Positions 36,353 through 44,824 of a stretch of 64,000 nucleotides of DNA are shown piece by piece (the stretch's first letter is position 1; each line of letters opens with the position of its first letter). A program made the position numbers and the translations under genes. The notes under the pieces are model-generated. The model ran no database searches. It had not been told where the DNA came from and worked only from the letters and a program-made list of their open reading frames with translations. The stretch covers positions 3,038,001 to 3,102,000 of the forward strand of contig OZ241380.1 of the NCBI GenBank assembly GCA_965200765.1, read 5' to 3'. The stretch is from G965200765 sp965200765 (GTDB lineage: Bacteria > Pseudomonadota > Gammaproteobacteria > Arenicellales > JAJDZL01).

Positions 36353-36367
36353 TGTTATACAATAACA
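36353..36367. promoter_or_regulatory. Zur box between znuC and znuA
   Basis: TGTTAT-ACA-ATAACA is a perfect 6-3-6 inverted repeat in the 72-bp gap between the divergent znuC and znuA starts. It is close to the proteobacterial Zur operator (GTTATAnTATAAC type) and lies where it could repress both directions. Confidence 0.8.
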
Positions 36368-36414
36368 ATTTGATTATACATGTTGAAATTCTAAATCGTT
36401 GAGGAAATCCGGTA

Positions 36415-37503
36415 ATGAAATCTATTGTAGCAAGGCTTTTTGTTGTTCTCGCGTTCTTGACATCCGCGTATGCAGTGGCGGATAGCTCGCCACGTGTGGT
36501 CGTTTCCATCAAGCCCTTCCACAGTCTCGCTTCGTCAATCATGGAGGGAGCAGGAACTCCGCATCTGGTGGTGAGAGGTTTTCAGTCCCCTCATACCTAC
36601 CAGTTGCTTCCATCGGATGCACAGGCATTTATTGAAGCGGACTTGGTGTATTGGGTTGGACCGGCCCTGGAATCGAATCTGGGCAACTTTCTTTCAAATT
36701 TGTCCGAGGAGACGACTGTTGTTGAAATTCCAGAGCTTGATGGATTGACCTTGATATCCAACTTGGGTGATGGTCACGATGAGTCTGTTACAGATGAAGA
36801 CCATGGTGATGATGAAGAACACGCGCACGCTCACGAAGACGAGGCACATGATGACCATGGCCATGAAGAGGATGAACATCATGATGACGATGACAAACAT
36901 GCAAAAATGGAAACGGAAGAGCAACACGATGATCACCACGACGAAGACGGTCACCACGGTCATGACCACAGTGCAGGCGGTATTGACGTGCACTTGTGGC
37001 TTGATGTTGGCAATGCAAAAGTGGTTGCTTCAGAAATGGCACACATGCTGGCCAGTGCTGACCCGCAAAATCAGGAAGTGTATCTCAACAACGAAAAACG
37101 ATTGATTGAGCGGCTGAATGCATTGGAAAAAGAATTGGCCGTCATGGCGGAATCCGTGCATGACAAGCCGTACATTGTGTTTCACGATGCTTACAGGTAC
37201 ATTCAGGCACGCTATGGATTGCATTATGTTGAAGCGGTAACCATCAGTCCCGAGCAGTCGCCGAGTGCCAAACGATTTCGGGAACTAGTGAATTATGCGA
37301 AGAGGGAGGACATTCACTGCGTCTTCAAGGAACCACAATTTTCTTCCAAGACAGTTGAGGTGCTTGCCACCGAGAAAAACTTACGTGTGGTAAATTTGGA
37401 TCCGCTCGGTGCCGACTTGGACCCCGGTCCGGACGCATACTTTGATTTGATGCGCAACATTATGGTTTCCTTGCAAGATTGCTTGCTGGAGACGGCCAGC
37501 TAG
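36415..37503 (+). CDS. znuA: Zinc-binding periplasmic protein ZnuA
   Basis: Zinc-capturing component of ZnuABC; 362 aa with a signal peptide (FVVLAFLTSAYAVA). The zinc-binding histidines are in SPHTYQLLPS, HLWLDVGNAK and FHDAYRY. Between residues about 120 and 188 lies a long loop of His, Asp and Glu (DHGDDEEHAHAHEDEAH and similar), the ZnuA-specific zinc-collecting loop, here unusually long. Divergent from znuCB-zur and sharing the Zur box. Confidence 0.95.
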   Translation: MKSIVARLFVVLAFLTSAYAVADSSPRVVVSIKPFHSLASSIMEGAGTPHLVVRGFQSPHTYQLLPSDAQAFIEADLVYWVGPALESNLGNFLSNLSEETTVVEIPELDGLTLISNLGDGHDESVTDEDHGDDEEHAHAHEDEAHDDHGHEEDEHHDDDDKHAKMETEEQHDDHHDEDGHHGHDHSAGGIDVHLWLDVGNAKVVASEMAHMLASADPQNQEVYLNNEKRLIERLNALEKELAVMAESVHDKPYIVFHDAYRYIQARYGLHYVEAVTISPEQSPSAKRFRELVNYAKREDIHCVFKEPQFSSKTVEVLATEKNLRVVNLDPLGADLDPGPDAYFDLMRNIMVSLQDCLLETAS

Positions 37504-37521
37504 TTCGCTGGAAGATTGAAT

Positions 37522-37598
37522 TGGTGGCTATGGGTGGACTCGAACCACCGACCCCGGCGTTATGAGTGCCGTGCTCTAACCAGCTGAGCTACATAGCC
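37522..37598 (-). tRNA. tRNA-Met (anticodon CAT), CCA encoded
   Basis: Reads on the minus strand as GGCTATG acceptor, D-arm AGCTCAGCTGGTTAGAGC, anticodon loop CTCATAA, and T-arm GGTGG-TTCGAGT-CCACC, closed by CATAGCC, discriminator A and an encoded CCA. The sequence is very close to E. coli elongator tRNA-Met. tRNA-Ile2 also carries a CAT anticodon before lysidine modification, but the body fits Met better. It marks the left edge of the accessory region; its 3' end faces znuA, so the region is not attached to the end integrases usually use. Confidence 0.95.
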
Positions 37599-38154
37599 AC
37601 TAGTATGAAATCAGCAGGACTTGGAATTATACACAGGAATCCAGCAATACGCAAATGCGAGTGTTTCCCGTTGGAAGTTGTTTGAAGGTCAAGTTGTTGA
37701 TTTGTCGAAGTTGACTGCAGTATGAAAACGTCTTGGCCTGTGATGTGGAGGTTTCGTGCGAGGATACCCGTGTTCTTAGTGGGTGAATTCGTAAAGACTT
37801 CCCAGCCAAACAGATTACGATGGAGTGTTGTATCGGCTTGTGCCTTAACTGCTCCATCCGAGGTGAAGGTTCAAGCACCTCATTCTGAGGTTGAATAATA
37901 TAAAGATTGTTGTACCTATAGGGAGCTTGCATGGTAAGATTTATTTAATAAAAACAACAGCTTGCACTAGAGTTTAGAATGCCGCTGAGCAGCGCATGAG
38001 GCATGGGGTAGAAAATCGGAGCCTCTTGGGGTGAGAAAATTTCAGGCGGTCAAAACAGTTAAGGAAATCAACAATTTGGTAATTTCGAAACGAACTCGAG
38101 GAATCGGTACATTTTGATTTTGACGCTTCCCTTTATAAACAAAGACTTACATAC
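37599..38154. other. Gene-poor stretch between tRNA-Met and the CBASS genes
   Basis: About 550 bp with no convincing gene. A short frame (37651-37719) matches the fragment upstream of prmC (SVSRWKLFEGQVVDLS). A 101-codon frame on the minus strand at 37627-37932 has no recognisable features and is probably chance. This looks like decayed coding sequence at the boundary of the defence region. Confidence 0.4.
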
Positions 38155-38182
38155 TGTGATTAGAAAAATCACAAATTTTTTG
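38155..38182 (+). terminator. Candidate intrinsic terminator upstream of the CBASS operon
   Basis: TGTGATT-AGAAA-AATCACA forms a 7-bp stem with a 5-nt loop followed by AATTTTTTTG. The stem is short and AT-rich. It would insulate the CBASS genes from upstream transcription. Confidence 0.4.
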
Positions 38183-38257
38183 TTCCTGTGACTTGAAAGG
38201 CTGGTTTTTGCCCACATATTGAATGTTTAGACATTTTTCGTGCGAATGCTCGTATAC

Positions 38258-39199
38258 ATGGAAACTAAGAACAACAAATTCTTCAATATTCTTTCACTTG
38301 ATGGAGGTGGGGTACGAGGAATATTTTCCGCCCACCTTCTTGACTTGGTCCATTCTCAGTTGGAGGTTGACATATACAACAAGTTTGACCTCGTCGTAGG
38401 AACAAGCGTAGGTAGCATTGTGGCGGCATACGTTGCAACTGGCAAATGCCTAACAGACCTTGTGAAAGAATTTGAACTGAGTTGTTCCAGGATATTCAGG
38501 TCCAAATTTTGTTGCGGTGGAATACTGAGAAGTAAATACAACAACAAGGAGCTACAACAGTTTCTTCGTGCCAATTTTGGCGAATTGCGTTTAGGTGAAA
38601 TCGAAGTACCACTAATCATCAATGCTGCGAATGCCAGTACAGGAAGAGTCCACGTGTTCAAATCTCCCTATCAGAAACATCTACGTGATGGAGACTACGT
38701 TCGAGATGGAGATGTTTTTCTCTACAAGGCAGTTTTGGCATCGTGTTCTGCACCAACTTATTTTGACCCTGTAAATCTAACGGATGGCATTATATGCGAC
38801 GGTGGGATTTGGGCAAACAATCCGACAATGGTTGGTTATGCCGATGCCATCAATAATTTCAAGGTAGAATCAGATAACATAAGAGTTTTTTCAATTGGAA
38901 CTGGGAGAGCTAGTAATTTTTTCCTGCCTTCAAAATATTGGGGACTGTTAACAGGATGGAAGAAAACGAAACTAGTTGATTTTGTTATGAGCGTACAAAC
39001 CCAATTCGCTGAAAACTGTGGTACTCTGATTTTAGGCGACAATTATTATCGCATCAATCCACAGATTGATGATTGGAGTTTTGATAGATGCGCAAATGTT
39101 CCTACATTAAAGAGCTTAGCGAAAAGTGAATTTACAAATCATAGTAAACAAATTAATAACTTTTTAAACAGTGAGGTACAATGTGATGAAACATGTTGA
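38258..39199 (+). CDS. capV: CapV-type patatin-like phospholipase, CBASS effector
   Basis: A 313-aa patatin-fold lipase. Oxyanion motif DGGGVRG (residues 15-21), nucleophile elbow GTSVG with Ser50, and catalytic Asp in DGG at 181-183. In CBASS, CapV-type phospholipases are switched on by a cyclic nucleotide and destroy the cell's own membrane. The next gene, overlapping by 14 bp, is a CD-NTase, the pairing of type I CBASS. Start chosen at the ATG before the conserved FFNILSLDGGG; GTG 38240 and ATG 38246 are alternatives. Confidence 0.88.
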   Translation: METKNNKFFNILSLDGGGVRGIFSAHLLDLVHSQLEVDIYNKFDLVVGTSVGSIVAAYVATGKCLTDLVKEFELSCSRIFRSKFCCGGILRSKYNNKELQQFLRANFGELRLGEIEVPLIINAANASTGRVHVFKSPYQKHLRDGDYVRDGDVFLYKAVLASCSAPTYFDPVNLTDGIICDGGIWANNPTMVGYADAINNFKVESDNIRVFSIGTGRASNFFLPSKYWGLLTGWKKTKLVDFVMSVQTQFAENCGTLILGDNYYRINPQIDDWSFDRCANVPTLKSLAKSEFTNHSKQINNFLNSEVQCDETC

Positions 39200-40673
39200 T
39201 TACACAATTGATTTCTTGAAAAATCAAGTTAACTTGAACCAGTCTCGGTTGAATACCTTAGACGATAAAACTGAATCTATAACTAATTTACTGAAGCATA
39301 AGCTAGAAGGCTATCGAAAATATAGTAGACAAGGCTCATATGCTCATGGAACAATAATTAAACCTGTAAAAGGCAATGATGAATTCGATGCTGATATATT
39401 GATATTCATTGAAGATGACAACTTCGATCCTAATAATTATCAGGAAGACTATGTGAAGAAAGTCTATGATGTTTTTCAGGAAAACGAAAATTATAAGGAT
39501 CTCGCAATAAAAAAATCCCGTTGTTGTACATTAAACTATTCAGGTGATTTTCATATTGATTTAGTTCCTTGCGTTGAGTACGCGGAGAAAAAATATATTT
39601 GCAATAGCACAGACAAAATTTACGAAGAGACTGATGGTGACGGTTACAAGAAATGGTTGAGTGATAAAAATCGAATAGTAAGAGGAAACAACTTCAAAAA
39701 GACAACTCGACTGCTAAAATATTTGCGTGACCATAAAGACAATTTTACTATAAAGTCGATTATTCTTACTACGGTTCTTGGTTATCAAGTTAATGATTTT
39801 GAAAATTATTCGGACAAGTTTGAAGATTTGGTGGAAACGCTTGTAACTCTTTCAAACAGATTAAATGACCAGTTGCGGAATAATCCAGAAGTCATGATAG
39901 TGAAAAACCCAGTGCTAAGCGATGAAGAATTCAGTAGAAATTGGACACAAAGCCAGTACAAAAATTTTCGTACTAAATTTTACGACTACACAAAAATAAT
40001 GAATGATGCTTACGAAGAAAAAAATCACAATGAAAGTGTTAGAAAATGGAGAAAATTGTTTGGTGATAAATTCGGTAAATTGCTGGATTCGAAGTCCCTG
40101 AGAGCGGCAACTATAGCGGGAGTTTCTTTTACCACACCTTCACCGACTGCATTTGCTGAAAAACCTTACTTGAGTTCAAATCCTCATATCACTATTCCAG
40201 CTTCCCACAGTTACGAGTACAGTTCATCTGAAATGCAAAAAATAAATCAGTACTTTCCGTATTTGTACTACGAAAACAATATGATCAAGGGAAAAATTAG
40301 TTTTAGTGCAAAATTCCGTCCTACAACACGTAAAAGGAAGTATGAATATGAAATTGTGCATTGTGTTACTGGTAAAAAATGTGTTCAAGATGCATATGAA
40401 ATTGAAATACGCCTTGACGATTCACAGTCTGCTTTGCCAAAAGTTTTTGAAGTTGGCGGGCGCCTAGAAAATTTGGCTATTGAGCTAGGTAAACCAATTG
40501 CAGATATGCACCTTTATCCTCAGGATAAAAGTTGCTGTTTGGGCAAATTTTCAGTACGGACAAACGAAACGCTAAGTTCATTCGTAATCAAAAAAGTTTA
40601 TCCGTATTTCGTTTGGCAGGCATACTACGAAAAATTTGGCGTAAAGCCTCCAGTTGGCGATCATCCCCACTAA
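39186..40673 (+). CDS. CD-NTase (SMODS nucleotidyltransferase) of CBASS
   Basis: A 495-aa CD-NTase that would make a cyclic di- or trinucleotide alarm after phage sensing. GS at residues 50-51 (RQGSYAHGTII), DAD at 68-70 (FDADILIFI) and a third acid in FHIDLVPC complete the catalytic triad. After the helical SMODS core there is a C-terminal domain (about 345-495), rich in strands and ending VYPYFVWQAYYEKFGVKPP, which resembles the AGS-C sensor domain fused to some SMODS enzymes; this last point is inference. No ancillary Cap2/Cap3 or HORMA genes are present, so a minimal type I system. Confidence 0.87.
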   Translation: MKHVDYTIDFLKNQVNLNQSRLNTLDDKTESITNLLKHKLEGYRKYSRQGSYAHGTIIKPVKGNDEFDADILIFIEDDNFDPNNYQEDYVKKVYDVFQENENYKDLAIKKSRCCTLNYSGDFHIDLVPCVEYAEKKYICNSTDKIYEETDGDGYKKWLSDKNRIVRGNNFKKTTRLLKYLRDHKDNFTIKSIILTTVLGYQVNDFENYSDKFEDLVETLVTLSNRLNDQLRNNPEVMIVKNPVLSDEEFSRNWTQSQYKNFRTKFYDYTKIMNDAYEEKNHNESVRKWRKLFGDKFGKLLDSKSLRAATIAGVSFTTPSPTAFAEKPYLSSNPHITIPASHSYEYSSSEMQKINQYFPYLYYENNMIKGKISFSAKFRPTTRKRKYEYEIVHCVTGKKCVQDAYEIEIRLDDSQSALPKVFEVGGRLENLAIELGKPIADMHLYPQDKSCCLGKFSVRTNETLSSFVIKKVYPYFVWQAYYEKFGVKPPVGDHPH

Positions 40674-40747
40674 TTGCAAGGCTTTTGCTAGCTTAGTTGA
40701 AGCATTTCAGATTATTCAGGAGACATACACAGATTCGGAATAGTTGC

Positions 40748-42844
40748 GTGATAGACGAACTAGACGCACTTGCCTTGTTGAGACAAGCCACAGATGACAA
40801 GACAGCAAGCTTTAGAGAAGGCCAATGGGAGGCGATTGACAAGATTGTCAATCATCGTCAAAGACTGTTGGTTGTCGAGCGGACAGGCTGGGGAAAAAGT
40901 ACGGTGTATTTCATTGCTACTCGATTTCTGCGTAACCAGGGAGGAGGACCGACACTGATAATTTCGCCATTGCTCGCATTAATTCGAAATCAAATTGAAG
41001 CAGCACAGCGGCTTGCCATTCGTGCTGCTTCAATCAACTCTGCAAATATTGACGAATGGGAAGCGATTGGAAACAGAATTGAACATGATGAGGTGGATGT
41101 AATTCTCATATCGCCTGAAAGACTTGCCAACGATGAATTCATTGAAAATTATTTGACGCCTGTGGCCGAACATGTGTCTTTGCTGGTAGTTGATGAGGCA
41201 CACTGCATATCAGATTGGGGGCATGATTTTCGTCCGGACTATCGTCGCCTTGTGCATGTCTTGCAAAGGATGCCGGCTACAATGCGAATTTTGTGTACCA
41301 CCGCTACAGCCAATGACAGGGTGATAGATGACGTAAACGAGCAGTTAGGCGAATTGAGCATTCAACGTGGAAGTCTTATGCGGGAGACAATATATCTGCA
41401 CGCTATGCGTCTGAGAACGCAAGCAGAACGATTGGCTTGGTTGGCAGAAAATATAGAATCATTGCCCGGAACAGGGATCATATATACACTGACTGTTCGC
41501 GATGCAATTCAGGTTTCCAATTGGTTGCAAAGTCGAGGTATCAATGCACTTGCGTACTATAGCGATATTACCAGCGAGGATTGTGATGATAGCAATCTGT
41601 ACAGGCAAAAGCTGGAAAAACTGTTGGAAGCAAATCGTGTCAAAGCACTGGTAGCAACAGTAGCACTCGGGATGGGGTACGACAAGCCCGACTTGGGATT
41701 CGTGATTCATTACCAGGCACCTAGCTCAATCGTAGCGTATTATCAGCAGGTGGGTCGGGCTGGGCGAGCAATAGACCAAGCGTTTGGAGTATTGATGTCA
41801 GGGGTGGAAGATGAAGAAATTCATGAACATTTTCGCATCAGCGCGTTTCCTTCCAACGAATTGGTGAAGAGAGTTCTTGAATTGACTGAGGACCACGATG
41901 GAATGTCGATACCTGAGGTTGAAAGAATACTGAACTGGAAGAGAACACAGATAGAACAGGTGTTCAAGTTTTTGTCAGTTGAGAATCCGGCACCTGTAAT
42001 CAAGAAATCATCCAAGTGGTACCGTACAGTCAATCCGTATCAACTTGACCACGGTCGAATTTTGCGAATCATCACCAAGAGAAAGCTGGAATGGTCTGAA
42101 GTTCAGGACTATATTGATGAACAAGGTTGCTTGATGGCATTTCTTGCCAACTCTCTGAATCAGAGGAATATTCAGCCTTGTGGCAAGTGTACAAACTGCT
42201 CTGGCAAGCCTGTTGTAAATACTGCTATTTCGGAGAATGCCATAAATATTGCGAATCGGTTTCTTTTTCACTCGGGGATACATTTTGAGTGCCGCAAGCA
42301 AATACCCGCTAACGCCTTCAAGGAATACGATTTCAGGGGAAATTTGCCTTTGAGCTTGCGCGCGGAAACCGGTCGTGTACTGGCGCGATGGGATAACGTT
42401 GGTTGGGGTCGTATGGTTATGGAAGACAAGCAACGCGGCAGATTTCGAAGCGAGCTAGTTGATGCTGCCGTGGAGATGTATCACAACTGGTCTCCGTCTC
42501 CAGAACCTGAATGGATGACTTCAGTGCCGTCTGCAAGACGACCTGAATTAGTATTGAATTTTGTAAAACAGTTATCATATTCCCTGAATTTGCCATACAA
42601 GCCGGTAGTTATCAATGTCAAAAGCCATGAGCCGCAAAAATTACAAGAAAACAGTTTTCATCAATGTAGTAATCTTGACGGAGTATTTTCAATTGAAGGA
42701 GATGTGCCGGATACCCCGGTCTTGCTTGTAGATGACATTGTTGATTCCAGATGGACACTTACTATTGTTGCAGCCTTGCTCAGAGAAGCTGGGAGCGGAC
42801 CGGTTTTTCCTTTGACACTTGCTACTACCAATCCAAGGATGTGA
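40748..42844 (+). CDS. RecQ-like helicase fused to a phosphoribosyltransferase domain
   Basis: About 698 aa. Helicase part: SFREGQWEAI (Q-motif-like), GWGKST (Walker A, 47-52), VVDEAHCISDWGHDFRP (DEAH box, 149-152), CTTATA (motif III) and YQQVGRAGRAID (motif VI). A CGKCTNC pair marks a RecQ-type zinc site. The C-terminal 150 residues carry VLLVDDIVDSRWT at about 658, the PRPP-binding loop of type I phosphoribosyltransferases. The start is uncertain: GTG 40748 gives the family-like N-terminus, TTG 40697 adds 17 residues. The next gene is DprA-like, 1 bp away. PRTase-DprA pairing is known from the ShosTA system; the helicase fusion makes this a distinct form. Confidence 0.85.
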   Translation: MIDELDALALLRQATDDKTASFREGQWEAIDKIVNHRQRLLVVERTGWGKSTVYFIATRFLRNQGGGPTLIISPLLALIRNQIEAAQRLAIRAASINSANIDEWEAIGNRIEHDEVDVILISPERLANDEFIENYLTPVAEHVSLLVVDEAHCISDWGHDFRPDYRRLVHVLQRMPATMRILCTTATANDRVIDDVNEQLGELSIQRGSLMRETIYLHAMRLRTQAERLAWLAENIESLPGTGIIYTLTVRDAIQVSNWLQSRGINALAYYSDITSEDCDDSNLYRQKLEKLLEANRVKALVATVALGMGYDKPDLGFVIHYQAPSSIVAYYQQVGRAGRAIDQAFGVLMSGVEDEEIHEHFRISAFPSNELVKRVLELTEDHDGMSIPEVERILNWKRTQIEQVFKFLSVENPAPVIKKSSKWYRTVNPYQLDHGRILRIITKRKLEWSEVQDYIDEQGCLMAFLANSLNQRNIQPCGKCTNCSGKPVVNTAISENAINIANRFLFHSGIHFECRKQIPANAFKEYDFRGNLPLSLRAETGRVLARWDNVGWGRMVMEDKQRGRFRSELVDAAVEMYHNWSPSPEPEWMTSVPSARRPELVLNFVKQLSYSLNLPYKPVVINVKSHEPQKLQENSFHQCSNLDGVFSIEGDVPDTPVLLVDDIVDSRWTLTIVAALLREAGSGPVFPLTLATTNPRM

Positions 42845-42845
42845 A

Positions 42846-44045
42846 ATGAAAAGAAGTCCAGAAGCAGATGCGATATTGCTTTTGACGGCGAGGCTTGGAA
42901 AGTCGTTGCAAGAAAGTGAAGAGCCCCTTACTCCGAAAGAGTGGTCAAAACTCGCGAGTTGGATGAAAGAAAATGAGTTTGCGGCAGAGTGTATTTTGGA
43001 TAGAGACTTTCCGAATTTAGTCAAGGAATGGAAGGACAAGAGAGTAACAAGTTATCGAATTGAACACTTGCTCAAGCGAAAAGTAAAACTCGGATTGAAA
43101 ATCGAAAATTGGGAACGTGCGGGAATTTGGGTCAGTACCATCTCCGACTCGGACTATCCTGGGAAACTGAAGCAACGACTAGGGGACAACGCACCGCCAG
43201 TGCTTTTCGGTTGTGGGGACAAATCACTGTTGAACCGGAAAAGCATCGCAGTTGTTGGTTCGCGCAATACAGATGCAAACAAGGAAAAGTATTCCCGCAA
43301 GATCGTAAATACTCTGGTTGAGCAAGATTATTGTGTTGTTTCAGGAGGTGCCAAGGGTATTGACCAATGCGCAATGATGGCGGCTATAAAAAATGACGGC
43401 AATGCAGTTGGAGTTCTGGCAAATAATTTACTGCGTTCCACCACGTTATCTGATTTTCGGAAATCTATTGCATCCGGCAATCTTGCACTGATATCCCATG
43501 TAAACCCGGAATCAGGATTTTCAGTAGGCAATGCAATGGCTCGCAACAAGTACATCTACTGTCTTTCGGAAGCTGCCATTGTTGTTGAGAGCGGGGATGG
43601 TGACCATGGTGGCACATGGAATGGTGCAATCGAAAATTTACACGCATCTTGGAAGATTCCAGTGCTGGCAAAAAAGGACGGCAACGCGAAGCTTGTGGAA
43701 AAGGCAGGTGCGTATTGGTTGACTGGTGAGATCGTTGAGAATTTGGAGAATTTTATCGAAAGTTTGCCCAGTGAAGTTGAGAAGCAAGAGGCAATGCAGA
43801 TTGCTACGACTTTGGATTCAAGTGAGGGCATGTACGAAGTCTTTTTGAAGAAATTGGCTGAGCTTACGACAAATACTTCGTTAAATGCAGATGATATTGC
43901 AGAACAACTGGATTTGAGCAAAACACAAGTTTATGCTTGGTTAAAGCGTGGTAAACTTGAAAGCAGAGTAATCAGGAAGACTAACCCGGTACGGTATTCT
44001 GTTCCTGAAAACGACCAGAAGCAGAAGACACTTAAGGGTATTTGA
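42846..44045 (+). CDS. DprA-like (SLOG fold) protein paired with the RecQ-PRTase
   Basis: A 399-aa protein with a DprA-type Rossmann domain: SIAVVGSRNTD (133-143), CVVSGGAKGIDQCAMMAA (163-180), AVGVLANNL and VVESGDGDHGGTWNGA. DprA normally loads RecA on single-stranded DNA in transformation. Here there is an extra N-terminal helical part and a C-terminal helix-turn-helix (SLNADDIAEQLDLSKTQVYA, about 350-372). It starts 1 bp after the helicase stop (TGA A ATG), so the pair is translationally coupled. Not the housekeeping dprA, which usually lies near topA or smg. Confidence 0.87.
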   Translation: MKRSPEADAILLLTARLGKSLQESEEPLTPKEWSKLASWMKENEFAAECILDRDFPNLVKEWKDKRVTSYRIEHLLKRKVKLGLKIENWERAGIWVSTISDSDYPGKLKQRLGDNAPPVLFGCGDKSLLNRKSIAVVGSRNTDANKEKYSRKIVNTLVEQDYCVVSGGAKGIDQCAMMAAIKNDGNAVGVLANNLLRSTTLSDFRKSIASGNLALISHVNPESGFSVGNAMARNKYIYCLSEAAIVVESGDGDHGGTWNGAIENLHASWKIPVLAKKDGNAKLVEKAGAYWLTGEIVENLENFIESLPSEVEKQEAMQIATTLDSSEGMYEVFLKKLAELTTNTSLNADDIAEQLDLSKTQVYAWLKRGKLESRVIRKTNPVRYSVPENDQKQKTLKGI

Positions 44046-44580
44046 TATGCAAACTCAATTTCAGAGCGTTGCATTCGAAAATGCTGATTTACTCAGTCTG
44101 TCCCACTGATAAATTTTCGTTATTGGCAGTAGCCCCAAAAACGGAATGTCGGCTCATTAAATCTTGTCTCCCTTTCAACAGAGACTCATGCGTATTCATC
44201 AATAATGCGTAAGCAGAGCAGTTGCCACAATCAAGTTCTGTTGCATGTTTTCTCTTTCCGTACAGCGTTCCAACCGTCAGTGATTCCTGATGACAGCAAA
44301 TGCGATACGGTGTGGTGTCTTGGCCTACTAATTAACTGGACAAAGATTAATCCAATTTATTTTAGTTTCCATGGATAATTCCGGAAAAATATCCTGGTTG
44401 TCGTTCCTGTCCGAAATGGGCAGCTCTCCGGTCATCTCCAGCAGATTGTTTCTGGCGGCTTGGCCCATCCCTGCCAATTCGGAATTGTCACCGCCAGTCC
44501 GTCCAGGTAGACATCAGACGGTACCAGAGGGTCCCCGTTGCAGGCCGGAAAGTGGCTTCTTTCAGTACATGTGGTGATCA
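44046..44580. other. Degenerate intergenic region before the first Sel1 cassette
   Basis: 535 bp without a sound gene. At about 44250-44320 it has CAGCGTTCCAACC ... CCTGATGACAGCAAATGCGA, close to the tail of the IS21-like remnants at 47370-47420 and 50670-50720, so a more decayed copy of the same element was here. A 68-codon frame at 44371 has no recognisable features. Confidence 0.45.
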
Positions 44581-44824
44581 GCAACTTCAAATACTTTCTC
44601 ATAGGAACACTCCACGGTGTGTCAAAAATGTATAATCAGGAGTATGTAAATGAGTTTGTATACTGATTCAACTGCCGGTACTGGGATAGACAATTGGTCG
44701 ACCGGCTTTTGATAATCAATGTGGGGCATGCTCCCGTTCCATTTAGGCTGATGTAATGCATAGCAAAAAAGGAATTGGGTAACGGCCTGAAATATAAAGC
44801 AGTTAATTTTGGAGTTGCTTAACT
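44581..44824 (+). repeat. Conserved upstream flank of Sel1 cassette 1
   Basis: About 245 bp, closely matched in inverted orientation by 50135-50386 and 52572-52824. It contains TATAAT at 44631-44636, a candidate -10 site for the Sel1 gene with a long leader of about 190 nt. Its outer end is the start of a divergent frame that begins MRKYLKLL on the minus strand (start 44602). Confidence 0.75.

Noticed and set aside
37522..37598. tRNA-Met as the integration site of the defence region
   Set aside because: The 3' end of the tRNA, the part usually used by integrases, faces znuA, not the defence genes. No integrase gene and no repeat of the tRNA 3' end was seen to the right.
37627..37932. 101-codon minus-strand frame between tRNA-Met and CBASS
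   Set aside because: No ribosome site, no recognisable motif, composition like random translation, in a stretch that otherwise looks decayed.
42846..44045. The DprA-like gene as housekeeping dprA for natural transformation
   Set aside because: It has extra N- and C-terminal parts, is fused by 1-bp spacing to a RecQ-PRTase gene and sits in a defence region away from the usual topA/smg neighbours.
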